This document shows positions 22,451 to 33,584 of a stretch of 64,000 nucleotides of DNA, piece after piece. Source of the stretch: Valencia hispanica (taxonomy: Eukaryota; Chordata; Actinopteri; Cyprinodontiformes; Valenciidae). The notes beneath the pieces were generated by a model. It was not told the DNA's origin. It saw only the letters and a program-made list of their open reading frames with translations, and did not search any database. The stretch's first letter is position 1. The number at the start of each line of letters is the position of its first letter. A program made the position numbers and the translations under genes. Where the stretch lies: NCBI GenBank assembly GCA_963556495.2, contig OY747703.1, forward strand, positions 33,715,296 through 33,779,295, in the 5' to 3' direction.

Positions 22451-22857
22451 AATCTTTGGCTGTATGACTGAACTTATGAAATTGCTTTAAAGTTTTTGTA
22501 AAGCATCTATTCATTTATGTTTATCTACTACATGAGTAAAGCTTTTAAGCTCTCATCTCTCCATGGATTTCTCTTAAACTTTACTGCGTGTTTACTCTTG
22601 CACAGATTGACCCAACAGAAGCTTTAGATGAGGGGATCTGATCATCTCAACTAAAACTACTTTCCAATTACATGCCTGGATTAGGGTATCTCTGAAAGGC
22701 ATGAATGACTCCATGTGAGGAAGTGGGAACAAACCTATTCTCCTTGCATGAGTTGTGGTTTTCTGACCAACTGCTGTTTCAATCCAGGTCTTAAAATGAT
22801 CACGGGTGTGTGAATCTGCAAGTGTGTTCAACACTTTAAGATCCTGTTTACACATTG
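22451..22857. other. Spacer, nothing recognised
   Basis: No recognised gene or repeat. A minus-strand frame at 22592-22855 (87 residues) has no known domain. Confidence 0.4.
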
Positions 22858-23050
22858 CTTGGTGTTGTGGTTACGACGGGCTCCCCGTGTTCAGAAACGG
22901 TCATGACCTCGGCTCTCAACGCGGTTGTCCCGGGTTCGACTCCCGCCCTGTAGACATTTGCCGAATGTCTCTCCCCCACTTCTCTCCCACTTTCTGTTCT
23001 ATCCACTGCAACTAAAAGCTGCTGTGGCCACAAAACCTTAAAAAAATAAA
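22858..23050 (+). mobile_element. tRNA-derived SINE
   Basis: The element has a tRNA-like head with a degenerate A-box (GTGTTGTGGTTACGACGG) and a clear B-box, GGTTCGACTCC, at 22935-22945. A body of the TAGACATTTGCCGAATGTCT type follows, then CTGCTGTGGCCACAAAACCT and an A-rich tail (AAAAAAATAAA). This is a common fish SINE body. The A-to-B box spacing is larger than in a real tRNA, so it is not a functional tRNA gene. Polymerase III would transcribe such an element, and mobilisation needs a LINE in trans. No clear target duplication was seen. Confidence 0.8.
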
Positions 23051-25568
23051 CTATGTTTAGACTGTACATAATGTACTTAAAGACAAGGTTAAATCATGTC
23101 TGCTTTGAATCATCCAGTCGTTCCAGTAGCAAGGTATGCGTGAGGAACTTTGTATTCGGAGTCTGAATCAAATGTCACTTGCAATCGCAACTTAAGCCTG
23201 TTAAATTGTCTCTGAGCTGGAGCCTATCACTTTTAGTTGCCAAGTCACGTCTGCCTGTCGCTCCGAACAAAAAAGGGAACCTTTGAATGTTTGTCTTTAA
23301 AAATCTAATTCAGAGCCCACTGAACAACCAGTTATAATGCTCCTGGTGGATGGAGTGGATTTTTGAAAACCAAGCTGAGGAGAAACACTTAACAGCTGCT
23401 TGTTGGAATGACAGGAGGGACTCAAGTGACTGCACCCCATTGTTCATATTACCCAGGCGGGCTTTTAATAGCTAAACTTGACTGCACAAACAAAAAAAAA
23501 GATTAGGATGAGTGAGGTACAGTAGCCTGATTGCATGTCAGAGTTTAAATCAATGTGAAAGGTTTGTTCACAGAAGACTTGTGACTGTTGTGCAGAAATC
23601 CGAGAGGCTTTCACTCTAGCTCTTTCCTCTTTATATCTTTCTAAAAAAGCACTTGTTTTCAAGATATTACTTTTAATGTTTCACTAATGAAGCACTTTAT
23701 TTCCATGTTTAAATGTCCATCATGTTGGCTTGTCACAGCAATTAAGTCATGCTCCTGCACCGCTGGAGCTCAAGTCTAGGCATTGTGGCTGGTTTTTGGA
23801 AAAATATTTGTCAAAGTAATTTATATTTGAGTCTGGCTGCCGGAATGGGGATTGTGAAGTAGAATTATTGCTCTTGGCAGTTTGTGAGGAGATGGAAAAC
23901 CAAGCCTTGTTCTTGGTTTTATAGGGGGATTAAATACATTTTAATGAGAGATTTTATTCATAACATATATTTAGATCTAATCCTCAAACTATGAGAGCTG
24001 CAAAGTTATTCACTGCAGCTTCCATGTGCTCTAGGTGGGTTTAGCTGCTTTCTCTTTGGCAGGAAATTATACATGAAAACAGTTGTTGAACACATAAGTT
24101 CTAACCAGTTCCCTGTTGTGCTTACAGCGTAAAGCATTTTGTAAAATTTCCAAAACCACCATCATGACTGTAGTTGTAGAAAAACATTCCTTTTATCTTT
24201 AATTAGTTATTACTTCTCTTATTGTTGTATTTCCTTCTAGTAACATTTATTCAAATTGTCAATTTCTGTTATATCAAACTGAGATTTATTTATTGACTCA
24301 AGTAGAGCTGTAAAGGACAGATGTTAACCACTGTACTTTTAAACTCAAAGAGCAAAATCTCTAAAACAAAAGTGCTCTTTTCAAGATCAAGGTCACGACC
24401 ATGCAATTTACTACAAAAATAGTGGTGGTGCAGCAAGTATAGTTGGCATGTTTTGAATTTGGCTTGATGACAGTGAAAGAACTTTCAGGTTAGAGTTCAC
24501 ACAAGGAAGGCCTTACTAAACTCAAAACAAAAGCTCTTCAGACATCTTTTCTATTTTTACAAAAGATTGTCTTCTCGTTTTGAAAATACCCTTCAAACTG
24601 ATAATCCCTGAACCAGAGAAAGATATCATACTGTAGTTTCTTGATATGAATGTCTCAAATTGTCCCAGTTTGTTTCATGAAATAATTTTCTTTTTTGTAC
24701 CAGTTTAAGTTTTAAGTCTGCAGGGTGATACATAGAATATGTGAATGAATTTTACTGACTCATTGTCTGTTAACTAAAAATATTTTTTATTAGGGAAGAA
24801 ATGCACTGTATTGCTACATGCTTAAAAGCAGTTTTTATATCTACTTTTTAAGTTTTGAGTATTGATCCAAACCTTTCAGCGGTCATAGATGAGCTATAAC
24901 AGAATCTTAAAAGATTTGTAGACATCCTTAACAAATATTTATAACATCAGTATAGGCTTAATTAGTAATGTTAAAACTTAGAAGAAAAAGGTCAAACAAT
25001 TGACCTGGCAAACTATTTCATCTTCAAGACATGCAGAGCAAAATAGTTCTTTTTTTTTTTTTTTTTTTTACCGAAACCACTTCTTATGCATATGAGTTTG
25101 AGCAGCATAGAAAATAAATGAACACACCCTGTCTCTTTCTGTACACCTGGTTGAATGGTAATGCATGCCAAGCAGCTTTGTCATCAACCATCTGCTGCTT
25201 CATCCTAAAAGCCACTTGATCCTTGTTCATATGCTCTGGCTGCTTTAACCAGCAACCTGTGTAACTTCCTTCTGGGACTTCCCGCAGTGACCTTTCCTTT
25301 AAGACCCAACATGAAAATGCATGGGAAACTGAGTGCAAAGGTCAGCATTTCTGCTGTTATATGGGGAACTTAAGAAGAGGTGCAGAAATTCAATCAATAC
25401 ATAGTCAAACAAGTGGACACCTGGTCTCCAAAAAGCTGTTGATTTAAAATGATTTTCTGGCGCTCCAAAGAGGCAGGAAAAAGAGACAAAGAGGAAGCTT
25501 TCACATCAGAATCATAATAAAAAAAAATAGAACAAGAGAAATGAAATATTAGGCACCACAGTGGCATA
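23051..25568. other. AT-rich spacer, no gene recognised
   Basis: There is no defensible coding sequence. A poly-T tract lies at about 25051-25069. Short frames (23465-23662 minus, 25084-25338 minus) have no recognised domain. Confidence 0.45.
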
Positions 25569-25725
25569 TAGGGGTGTACTATCTTGGGTGCCTCACGATT
25601 TTGATTCAGTAACAATTAGATTATAAAACGATTATTTTTGTCACTTTTTTTTTAACCACATTTAGGGTTTTTTCTTCATTCCTTCCATGGTTAAGTTCTG
25701 CTCTTAAATCCATCCAGTTTAAGAT
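25569..25725 (+). mobile_element. Fragment of the outer-hAT family (left end)
   Basis: TAGGGGTGTACTATCTTGGG followed by TGCCTCACGATT, then TTCTTCATTCCTTCCATGG, matches the first 160 bp of the elements at 18678 and 60165. The right part is missing, and no opposite terminus or target duplication was found. Confidence 0.75.
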
Positions 25726-28494
25726 TGGGACATAACTGCTAATTAATATTTTAAGCTTTTGGTTGTTTGTTTCATATTACTTACATCTGTGTGCTGTTCA
25801 GGCAGGAAAAGGGTAGAGAAAGAGACAGAGGCAAATGTCCTGAGGTCAAACCCTCAGATTGGTGCGTCGAGGACAAATGTTCTGTAAATATGGGGCGCCT
25901 CCTCCACCTTACACTCAGGCTTTGTGTTTATGATGTACAGTATTACATTTTTTTAAACCAACAAACTAAATACAATACAACAAGCTAAATATATAACAAG
26001 ATTATCTGTTCTAATTTATTTATTAATTTAGACAGTTAAACAGTTTATTTCTAGTTTGGAAGTGTAATAATTATCCTAAATTATTGGTTGCAGTCATTGT
26101 CTAACTCGAGGTTTTACCTAAATCTTTTTTTTTTTGGCAATTGCTGCAAATTTGTTGGTCTTAGAATATTTTTCTTTTTTTTACATTATGATGTTCAAAA
26201 TTAACAGTGGTTAACCCTACAAATCTTTGTTAAATTATGCACACACAAAACCATCCAAACACCAGCCCACTTTTGAAGACAGGAATATGCTCATGCTGTC
26301 GGGGTAAGCATTGTCTGCTTGATACTCGTCTTACTTCACTGAAATGTTGAAAAAACAATGCTGGCGAAAATCAGAAGTCTTGAGCTGTAGCTTTGCCAAA
26401 ACCCAAGACACCATTGAAGTTAACTGTAGGAAAGAGTCAAGCTGTGAGAAAACAGGTTAAACTCATAAACTTAGCTAATTTGCTGTAATAAACTTTTATA
26501 TTCCTATGTTGGCTCTTCATTTTAGAACCACAGGTTTACTTTCAACAGTGGCAGACATGTTAGCAGGAGTCATTACATCGACACCAATCAGCAACAGAGA
26601 GAAAGCTTTTAGGAGTCTTGTAAACACAGTGTGAAGTTCCGTGCTTATTGGCTTCTCTCTAATTGAGCAAGGAGACAGTGGTCTAGTTAAAAACAACTCT
26701 TGGGTTGTCATGTACGTTCATCTTTCTGCAGCCGTGTTACTTGTCTCATTGTGTTTCTCTCTGTTATTCAGATTCTACATAGAATTGATCGAGTACATAC
26801 TGATGAATTAAACTAGAATCTGACTAGTAATCAGAAATGCTGTTTGAAGGTGATTGTATTGAGCAGATCTGTATATACTGCTCTACTTTGGTTATCTGAA
26901 CAGTACAAAACGTTCCTAAATTGTGCAGCAGAGCCTTGTTCTATTTAGGAACAGACATGGGAAAACAAACAGGGCTTGTCATCTTACAAACAAAATGTTG
27001 TGTGGTTTGTTTTGATTAGCAGCTTTGCTTTAGCTTGTTATCTGTGACAGAATATCATATGTTAAATATGGGTGCCAGAATTGATTTGGAGAATATTTGA
27101 TTAGCTCATGCTTGGATAAAAGCAGCAGCAGCAGCATGTTTGTTTCATCATAACATGCTTTTGGTTGTCAAAATTATCGATATCACAATATAATCGATAC
27201 TTAAAAAAACTAACTAGTCAAAGATACAAATTTACATCAAAACATTCAGAAAAAAATATATGCGACCAGCAAAACACAAAAGTGTTGTTTGGAGGTACTC
27301 TCCCTATGAGGCAGACAGGAGAAAAAAAACAAAGCTCTGTCAGTCTGAGCTCCCCTGTTGACATGTGCTTCTCAGCTGCAAAGTTCCAAACTCATGCATC
27401 ATCGTTTTTGTTTTAAAGATGCTAAGTTTTCTTCTGCGGTACGAATTAACATATGAAAAAACTTTAATCAGCTGATTGCTCAGTTGACTACTAAAGAGAG
27501 AAGCAATGAAACAAACCAGTGCGACCTCCTCTGTTACTCCTCTGTTCAGTTATATAGGCATTGGAGGATTAACCTGCTGCTGTAGTTGACCACTAAATAA
27601 AATATGCAAAATTATCAGAAAAACAGAAATTGTACAGGGCTACTGTTGAATACATTTGCATGGACCACATTCGTGTTTGCACTGGAACAAATATGTCTTG
27701 TACGTGCCAAATCCATGTTTGTTTTAAAACAGAATTTATTTTAGTATAGAAAGGTCCTTTATTTGTCCCTCAGTAGTAACATTTATTTGAATCAACATAT
27801 TGACAGGCAAATGGGAGCACACAGTGGCACAGTAAAGATAGGCAATTATGAATAAAATAGTAATAATAAATATATATAAAATAGTTTAATGACTAAATCA
27901 AAGGTACATACTTCCATAAAGGATATTAATACCTATACTTAGTGTTATCTTGTCTAATGTTTTGCCAAACAGGGGAGTGATACTTTTAAATGATTTCTTT
28001 TTCTTAACAAGGTCTGAATATCCCCTACTTATTAATTTAACATATTTTCATATTATAATAAATCATAGGTTTTGTTCTTTACTAGAAAGAACCCTTTGCC
28101 TTCAAAATTTTTTGCTGCAGTATTGAAAATGGTATAGTGTTCAGTATTTCTCTTAGTATTGTATAGTTTAACATTTTAGAGTTCTGTTAAACCCTATGGA
28201 GGATTGATAATTTCGCCAAATGTCCCTCAATCTCACCCACATTACAAAAGACCCACAAGATCTTAGAATAGTGATTGAGGGGGAAAAGCTAAGCACCATA
28301 GTAAAATTTCACTTTAAATCTACATATGTTTCACTTCTTTCTTCTCTTGTGCCTGAATTCTGAAACTTAGCAAAGCGTCTTAGAGGTCATACTTTTTAAT
28401 ATATTCTAACTTCTGCAAATCTAAACCGACCTCTGCTTGTACCCAGTCTGTAGAAGACACACAATTTACTATACCACAAAAATAGCTTGCATTG
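25726..28494. other. AT-rich spacer, no gene recognised
   Basis: No firm feature. Near 27165-27205 an ATTATCGATATCACAATATA-type stretch recalls the ends of another fish hAT family but has no partner end. The minus-strand frame at 26517-26711 has no recognised domain. Confidence 0.4.
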
Positions 28495-28640
28495 TTGTCT
28501 ATCCTGTGTCTCTTTGTTGCTCTGTGAAAGACTGTTGAGCTGGCCAGAGTGCACCATACTTTTTGCCCACTGACTGCTGGACACCATTCCTGTGTGGCCC
28601 AGTGAAGAGTAAGAGGTTATAGAAAGTGGATGGATACTGA
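28495..28640 (+). mobile_element. Degraded SINE tail (CCATCCA-tailed family), plus strand
   Basis: Read as reverse complement, the block shows CCATCCACTTTCTATAACC, CAGCAGTCAGTGGGC and CACAGAGCAACAAAGAGACA in the same order as in the SINE at 29383-29746. It is therefore an older, diverged copy of the 3' half in the opposite orientation, about 900 bp away. Confidence 0.5.
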
Positions 28641-29372
28641 TTTCTTTCAAAGACTGAAAAAGGATTAAACCCACCAACCTCAAACAAAAGATTTGTAGCC
28701 GATTTACAATCTCCGGTTTTTGTAAAGCTAGACCTGGGTTTTCTGGCTTTAGCTCATTTCTGTTTCTGTTTAGAAACTATAATAAACCGCATTCAAAATA
28801 TTTGTTTGTCGCCTACCCAGCTTGAATGGTCACTAATTATTAGCCCTCTATGGTATGCATTCTAATACAAGCTAAGATAATGTATTTTCATTTCTTAAAA
28901 TAGACTAAATAGATAATCTAAATAAATTTTATAGATTTAATCGATTTTTTTTTTTTAGGGTGGGGTGTTGGGATTTGGATACATTGTGACAAGTAGTCGG
29001 ATCAGACTAAAATTAAAATGTTTGGCCATAATGACTATTGTGTCATTTGGAGAAAAAAGACAGGAACGAGCAAGCCTGGGAATTTAAACTGTTAGTGGGT
29101 AGCAGCATTAGGTTGTATGGATGTTTTGGTGCTGGAGGGACGGATGCACCCTCCCTGGGGATAATTATGGGGGTTGCATCAGTAAGGTCATCCGCCGTAA
29201 AACCTCTACCAAGTTTGTGTGCATGCATCATTTGAGTGGGAGAGGCTGCTGTGTTGTGGCTACCCCATGGAGGGAAGTGCAGAAAAGACAACATGAGGAA
29301 AAGAACAATAAGAAGAAGAATAAAAAACATCTCAAGGAAACGCTGTGGGGAAATGATGCCGTTAAATGAACA
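28641..29372. other. Spacer, nothing recognised
   Basis: AT-rich DNA; overlapping frames on both strands near 29040-29370 have no recognised domain. Confidence 0.4.
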
Positions 29373-29382
29373 ATGACCCTAA

Positions 29383-29746
29383 GCCATTATCTGTACCTGT
29401 CCATCCTATGCAGGGTTGGTGGGGGGTGGGGGCTGGTACCTGTCTCCAGCAGTCAAGGGGTGAGAGGCAGGGTACACCCTGGACAGGTTGCCAGTCCATC
29501 GAAGGGCAACACAGAGACATTCAGGACAAACAACCGTGCACGCACACACTCATACCTAAAGGCAATTTAGGGAGACCAATTCACCTAACAGTCATGTTTT
29601 CGGACTGTGGGAGGAAGCCGAAGTACCCACGCATGCACAGGGAGAACATGCAAACTCCATGCAGCAAGACCCTGTGCTGGAATTTTAACCCAGGACCTTC
29701 TTGCTGCAAGGCAACAGTGCTACCAACTGCGCCACTGTGCAGCCCC
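29383..29746 (-). mobile_element. tRNA-derived SINE, minus strand, 10-bp target duplication
   Basis: On the minus strand the element starts with a tRNA-like head, GGGGCTGCACAGTGGCGCAG, with A-box TGGCGCAGTTGG and, about 50 bases on, a degenerate B-box (GGTTAAAATTCC in place of GGTTCGAATCC). The body includes GTGGGTACTTCGGCTTCCTC and CTGTCCAGGGTGTACCCTGC. The 3' end carries a degraded CCATCC-type tail near 29400. The sequence ATGACCCTAA occurs immediately on both sides (29373-29382 and 29747-29756), a perfect 10-bp target duplication that fixes the borders. It is a full-length retroposon mobilised by a LINE. Any protein frame across it is spurious. Confidence 0.88.
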
Positions 29747-29756
29747 ATGACCCTAA

Positions 29757-30487
29757 TCGTACAACCAAATTAGTCACATAGTGGTTTATGGAAAACAAAG
29801 TCAAAGTCTTAACTAGCCTAGATTTAATAATGGACAGCAAGCAAAAAATGTAATTTCAATACAGTTTGTTAAAGTATCTGGTTGTGTCCCCAAATGTGAG
29901 GTTGGAAATAGATCAATAGATATTTAAATGCAGAAAGTTTAATTAAAAGCAACAAAACAGACTCTGACAAATGGTTCCCTTTGCACGTTGAATCTAGAAA
30001 CAGATTTCTGCGATTTGAATGTGACCGGCAGCTGCCTGTGTTGCGGCGAGGCCACTCATCCTTCATCGCGTCTCCCACACATTCACTGTCACGCTTTAAA
30101 TTTGAACCCATCAGCTGTTTCTCACCCTGCACCACACTAACACACGCAAACACACGCACACACAATATAACTACATACAGAAAACAGTGACCACTCATGC
30201 CCACCAGGCAAACAAACATGTGTGAGCCCTCACACACACTTAAAGCCCACACATCTAATCCATATGCAGATCCATCCATCTGTCTACACTCTACACAAGC
30301 TTCGGCATACATGTTCACACGTCCACTTTGCTCTCACATTCTCTGTGTGTATAGTCACAGGTCACTGTGTCCACACTGCATGACTGACGAGAGGCTTTCT
30401 GTGTTTCAAGCCTGTGAGATTATTGTTCAGTTCGGGTACAAGAAAAGAAAGTGGAGTTTATAAATATCCATGTGATTGACTGACAAC
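29757..30487. other. Spacer with CA-rich stretches
   Basis: No gene recognised. Interrupted CACA-rich sequence lies at about 30120-30260. Long frames on both strands here (for example 29869-30318 minus) have no recognised domain. Confidence 0.4.
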
Positions 30488-30527
30488 CGCTGCACAGTGT
30501 CACAGTTAGTAGCACTGTTGCCTGGCC
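30488..30527 (+). mobile_element. SINE head fragment
   Basis: GCACAGTGTCACAGTTAGTA followed by GCACTGTTGCCTGGC matches the tRNA-like head of the 29383-29746 SINE in plus orientation. The body is missing because an L2 3' end follows at once. Confidence 0.5.
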
Positions 30528-30886
30528 CTTCCAGTGTTTCCTCTATGGGAGCCCTGTGCCTCGGGAGCGGTGGTCGGCTGTGGCTGCCTGCGGGTGCTCT
30601 CCAGGTAGCGCTTGGGTGGAGGTGGGGGTCTCGGCCTTGCCTCCCCTGGGTGCCCTGGGTTGGTACCTTGGCTGCTGCAGTTGATGTGCTGCTGCCGGTG
30701 CAGATGGCTCCTTTGATGGTGTTTCCTAACGTGGCTCATCTGTACTCAGCCCAATGTCCTTTTATTCTTGCTCTTAAGTGTGTGCATGCATGAAGGTTGG
30801 GTCTGGGGGAGGGGGATATTACTGTGATCATGCTTCTAATTATGTGGGGGAGGAATGGGAATGTGGTCTTTGTGGGGTCATTCTAA

Positions 30887-31420
30887 AGCTTGGTTTATAC
30901 TTCTGCGTCGCGTCAGTCGCGTAAGTTACGCCGTAACCGCCGTACCCACTGCTGTGTTTATACTTCTGCGTAGGGCTGAAAGAGTCGTGTTGCTGTTTCA
31001 TTTCCAGACCTGCAGGTGGCAGTAGGCTGGTATCGGTCGGCAAACTCCACAGGGCGGAGTTTTTCCTGATGGTTTGCTTATGTTTGCTTCAGTTCCGGCA
31101 AGTATTTCCTTAGAACAACGATGGCGGCTGACTTGGTGCAGTGTCTCAACGAGATTGTGGAAGCAGACGAACAAATTATCCTTCTTTTGAACACTTTGCA
31201 ACGCAAGCAAGTGAGAAGACAGAGACGTAGAAGATGGTACGTGCGTACGTAATCTCACTGACCAATCACAAGGGAGTACTTCCACGTCTCTGCGTCGTGT
31301 CGCCGGGCTGCACTTCAGGTCCGAGGAGGTGCACGTCAAGCCTCTGCGGACCTACGCAGAGGCTACGGCGGTTACGGCGTACCCCACACGAGGGACACGA
31401 CGCAGAAGTATAACCGGCCT
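30887..31420 (+). mobile_element. PIF/Harbinger-type MITE, 534 bp, TAA target duplication
   Basis: Left end AGCTTGGTTTATACTTCTGC, right end GCAGAAGTATAACCGGCCT: inverted copies with small differences, and the inverted homology continues inward (ACGCCGTAACCGCCGTAC against the mirrored TACGGCGGTTACGGCGT). Both flanks are TAA (30884-30886 and 31421-31423), the 3-bp duplication typical of PIF/Harbinger. Insertion into a known L2 3' UTR confirms the borders. The element keeps a 43-codon open frame at 31121-31252. Confidence 0.88.
31121..31252 (+). CDS. Short basic open frame inside the Harbinger-type MITE
   Basis: Forty-three codons start with MAADLVQCLNEIVEADEQII and end in an Arg-rich RRQRRRRWYVRT tail, then stop. 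The ATG has an A at -3 and G at +4 (ACGATGG), a good vertebrate start context. The N-terminal half is a likely amphipathic, acidic helix (LVQCLNEIVEADEQIILLLN); the C-terminal half is strongly basic. RRRRW(Y/W)VR resembles the first residues of HARBI1-like nucleases of fish Harbinger elements, so this is probably the first exon or N-terminus left after internal deletion. Whether it is translated is unknown; on its own it has no catalytic domain. Confidence 0.45.
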   Translation: MAADLVQCLNEIVEADEQIILLLNTLQRKQVRRQRRRRWYVRT

Positions 31421-31497
31421 TAATTCTATAAAGTGCTTTGAGTTGCAATTGTTGTATGAAAAGTGCTTTATAAATAAAGTTTGATAGATTGATAGGA

Positions 31498-32954
31498 CGC
31501 TTTCAATTCTCACCCTCATGTATGAGATACATGGAGTTGTTTCCACTTACATTCTTCATTAAAGCTCATCTACATTTTTAAATAGAACTTCGAGCTTCCA
31601 ACACAAAATTGTTTCAGCTTTTTATTTTGCTAAAATATCTTAAATAGGTACTAGAGATGGATTGCTCAGGCCTTACCAGCCCAATACAGATTTTGTGTCA
31701 AGCACTAAAACCCATAAAATAGAAGATATGTTCTGCAGGTTCTTTCAAAGGGTAGCAACTTTAACTTTAGACAGATAAGACAAACCAAATTTTGCACCAA
31801 GCATACATAAAAAAGTTATCAGAGTACATGTTGTCGGTTGATGTCTTTATAGACTCAAAACTATCAGATATCTTTGTTTCTTTGTATATAAGAAACATGA
31901 AAAATATTCAAATGTTTTAATTTGACTTGTCGATAGCCGATCAAAGCTAATGTAAGGGAGCTTGGTCATTCTCAAACTCTGGCTGATTATTTAATACATT
32001 AATTTGGTGCTTTGCTTAGTTATTTATAGATAGAACAAGGTTTATCCATATTAACATTATTGACAGATTTTATGATTTTGTGTTAAGTGGCATGACAAAA
32101 ACATTTTATTTTGAAAGGGGAAGGTACAAAGAAAACATAAATGTTGAGAAACATTAGGAAATATCTGAATTTCCGAAAATCACTCAAATGTCCTTGAAGG
32201 TAAAAAAGTAGTGTCTCAACCCACCTTAACACAAAAGCTATATTCACCAGCCTAGTTTTTTGTTGAATTTTCTCCCACAATTACCTTCAAGTGCATCTAA
32301 ACTGACTGAGGTTTTGTTCTCACCTCACAAAGCTTATGCTTTTGTTCAATTCAGAAAAATTGCAAATTCAGTTATATCCAGTAGCTGCGTGTCAATCATT
32401 TTTAAGCAGTAGCTCGTCAAACCTAACAGCCAAATGGAACTGAATTATTGCAAAAATTGTTTTAAAGCTCTTTGATTGTAACATATAAGTGGTACTGTTT
32501 CTAATGCTGAAGTTTAGCACATTGCACATGCACTGATGAGTGTTTTCTCAGCACCATTAATATCACTTTGAATAAAATGTTAAACATGTGTAACACATGC
32601 AACAAATTTAACTAGGCAACAGTTTAAACTGTAAGGGAGAAAACATGGTTTCTATGAAATTACAAGACATCATTATAAACAAGCTTCCCCACTATAAAGT
32701 CTGTAATTTAACATTTTTGTATGTTAGTGATGTGAAAAGAAAACCTGATTGGGGTGCCTTCTCAGTCTGTGGTGTTAGTCATGTAATCTTTAACCCCACT
32801 TGTCCCAACTGAGGCCTCTCTCTCCCCTTATTTCCTGCCATCTGTCCACATCTTGGAAATTTTTTTGAAATAATGTATCTTTAACACCATCTATGGTAGA
32901 CTTTGACTGTAGGTTTGTGCAAAAAGAAAAGATTATTTACACAAGCCTGGTATG
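31498..32954. other. AT-rich spacer, nothing recognised
   Basis: No recognised coding or repeat feature. Confidence 0.45.
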
Positions 32955-33540
32955 TAGGGCTGGGCAATATCTCGATTATATCGATTTATCTCATTTTCAA
33001 TTTATGAAGATTGAATTTTTGGAATATCAAGAATATTGGAATAAAATCACCAATGCATTTCATGCAGTTCAAAGTGATACTGTTTTGTTTTACAAGCAGG
33101 TTTTACAATATGTATTTATTTGGACTTTGAATTCAGGTCAACTCCTAGAAGGAACGATTGAAGTAAAAGCAAGTTAAAAAAATATTTTCTGTCATTTGTA
33201 AAAAAAAAAAAAAAAAGAAATAAGAATAGAAAGGGAGTAACATCTTTTATTTATAATAGAAAATTTACTTTAGCATGATAAAAATGGAAGATTTTATATT
33301 TAATCCAGACTGCCCAGCCCCAACCTCCTTTATTTTTTCCAAAACAGTTGAATAATGTCAAATGACATGTTCAGCTTTTGAAAATACATCGTCAAATCAA
33401 ACATAATCTTCAAATAGTACCAGGGAATGTTAAATATTGACAAAAATAGTGGTTTGTTTTACATCGTGATGTATATCAACATCGACTGATATGAAAAATA
33501 TTATTGTGATCCAATTTTTTTTCCGTACCACACAGCCCTA
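32955..33540. mobile_element. hAT-type MITE, 586 bp
   Basis: Left end TAGGGCTGGGCAATATCTCG; right end CCACACAGCCCTA. The termini TAGGGCTG/CAGCCCTA... are inverted copies at the outermost bases. The flanks are CTGGTATG (32947-32954) and CTGGTAAA (33541-33548), an 8-bp duplication with two mismatches. Subterminal ATCGATT/ATCGAC motifs are typical of this widespread fish hAT group. The interior is AT-rich with an A-run near 33199-33215 and no transposase. Confidence 0.8.
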
Positions 33541-33584
33541 CTGGTAAATAAGGGGTTGGGTACAAAGCCCTACATGTGTTTAAA

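Larger units (their letters stand above)
30528..31497 (+). mobile_element. L2 LINE 3' untranslated region, split by a MITE
   Basis: 30528-30886 and 31421-31497 together match the 3' UTR of the minus-strand L2 copy (33585-34030): TTTCCTCTATGGGAGCCCTG, CTGTGGCTGCCTGCGGGTGC, GGCTCATCTGTACTCAGCCC, TGTGGGGTCATTCTAA, then AAGTGCTTTATAAATAAAG and a GATAGATTGATAG tail. A tail of short GATT-like repeats is typical of L2-group LINEs. No coding sequence remains (5'-truncated). A 534-bp Harbinger-like MITE interrupts it at a TAA. Confidence 0.85.

Noticed and set aside
22858..22960. A tRNA gene around the GGTTCGACTCC box
   Set aside because: The A-to-B spacing is too long and a known SINE-type body follows.
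26517..26711. A 64-residue minus-strand frame that might be a repeat-encoded peptide
   Set aside because: No second copy in the window and no domain.
27165..27210. A hAT-end-like ATTATCGATATCACAATATA stretch
   Set aside because: No partner terminus or target duplication was found.
29366..29773. A 135-residue plus-strand frame
   Set aside because: It lies across a SINE bounded by a 10-bp target duplication, with no domain.
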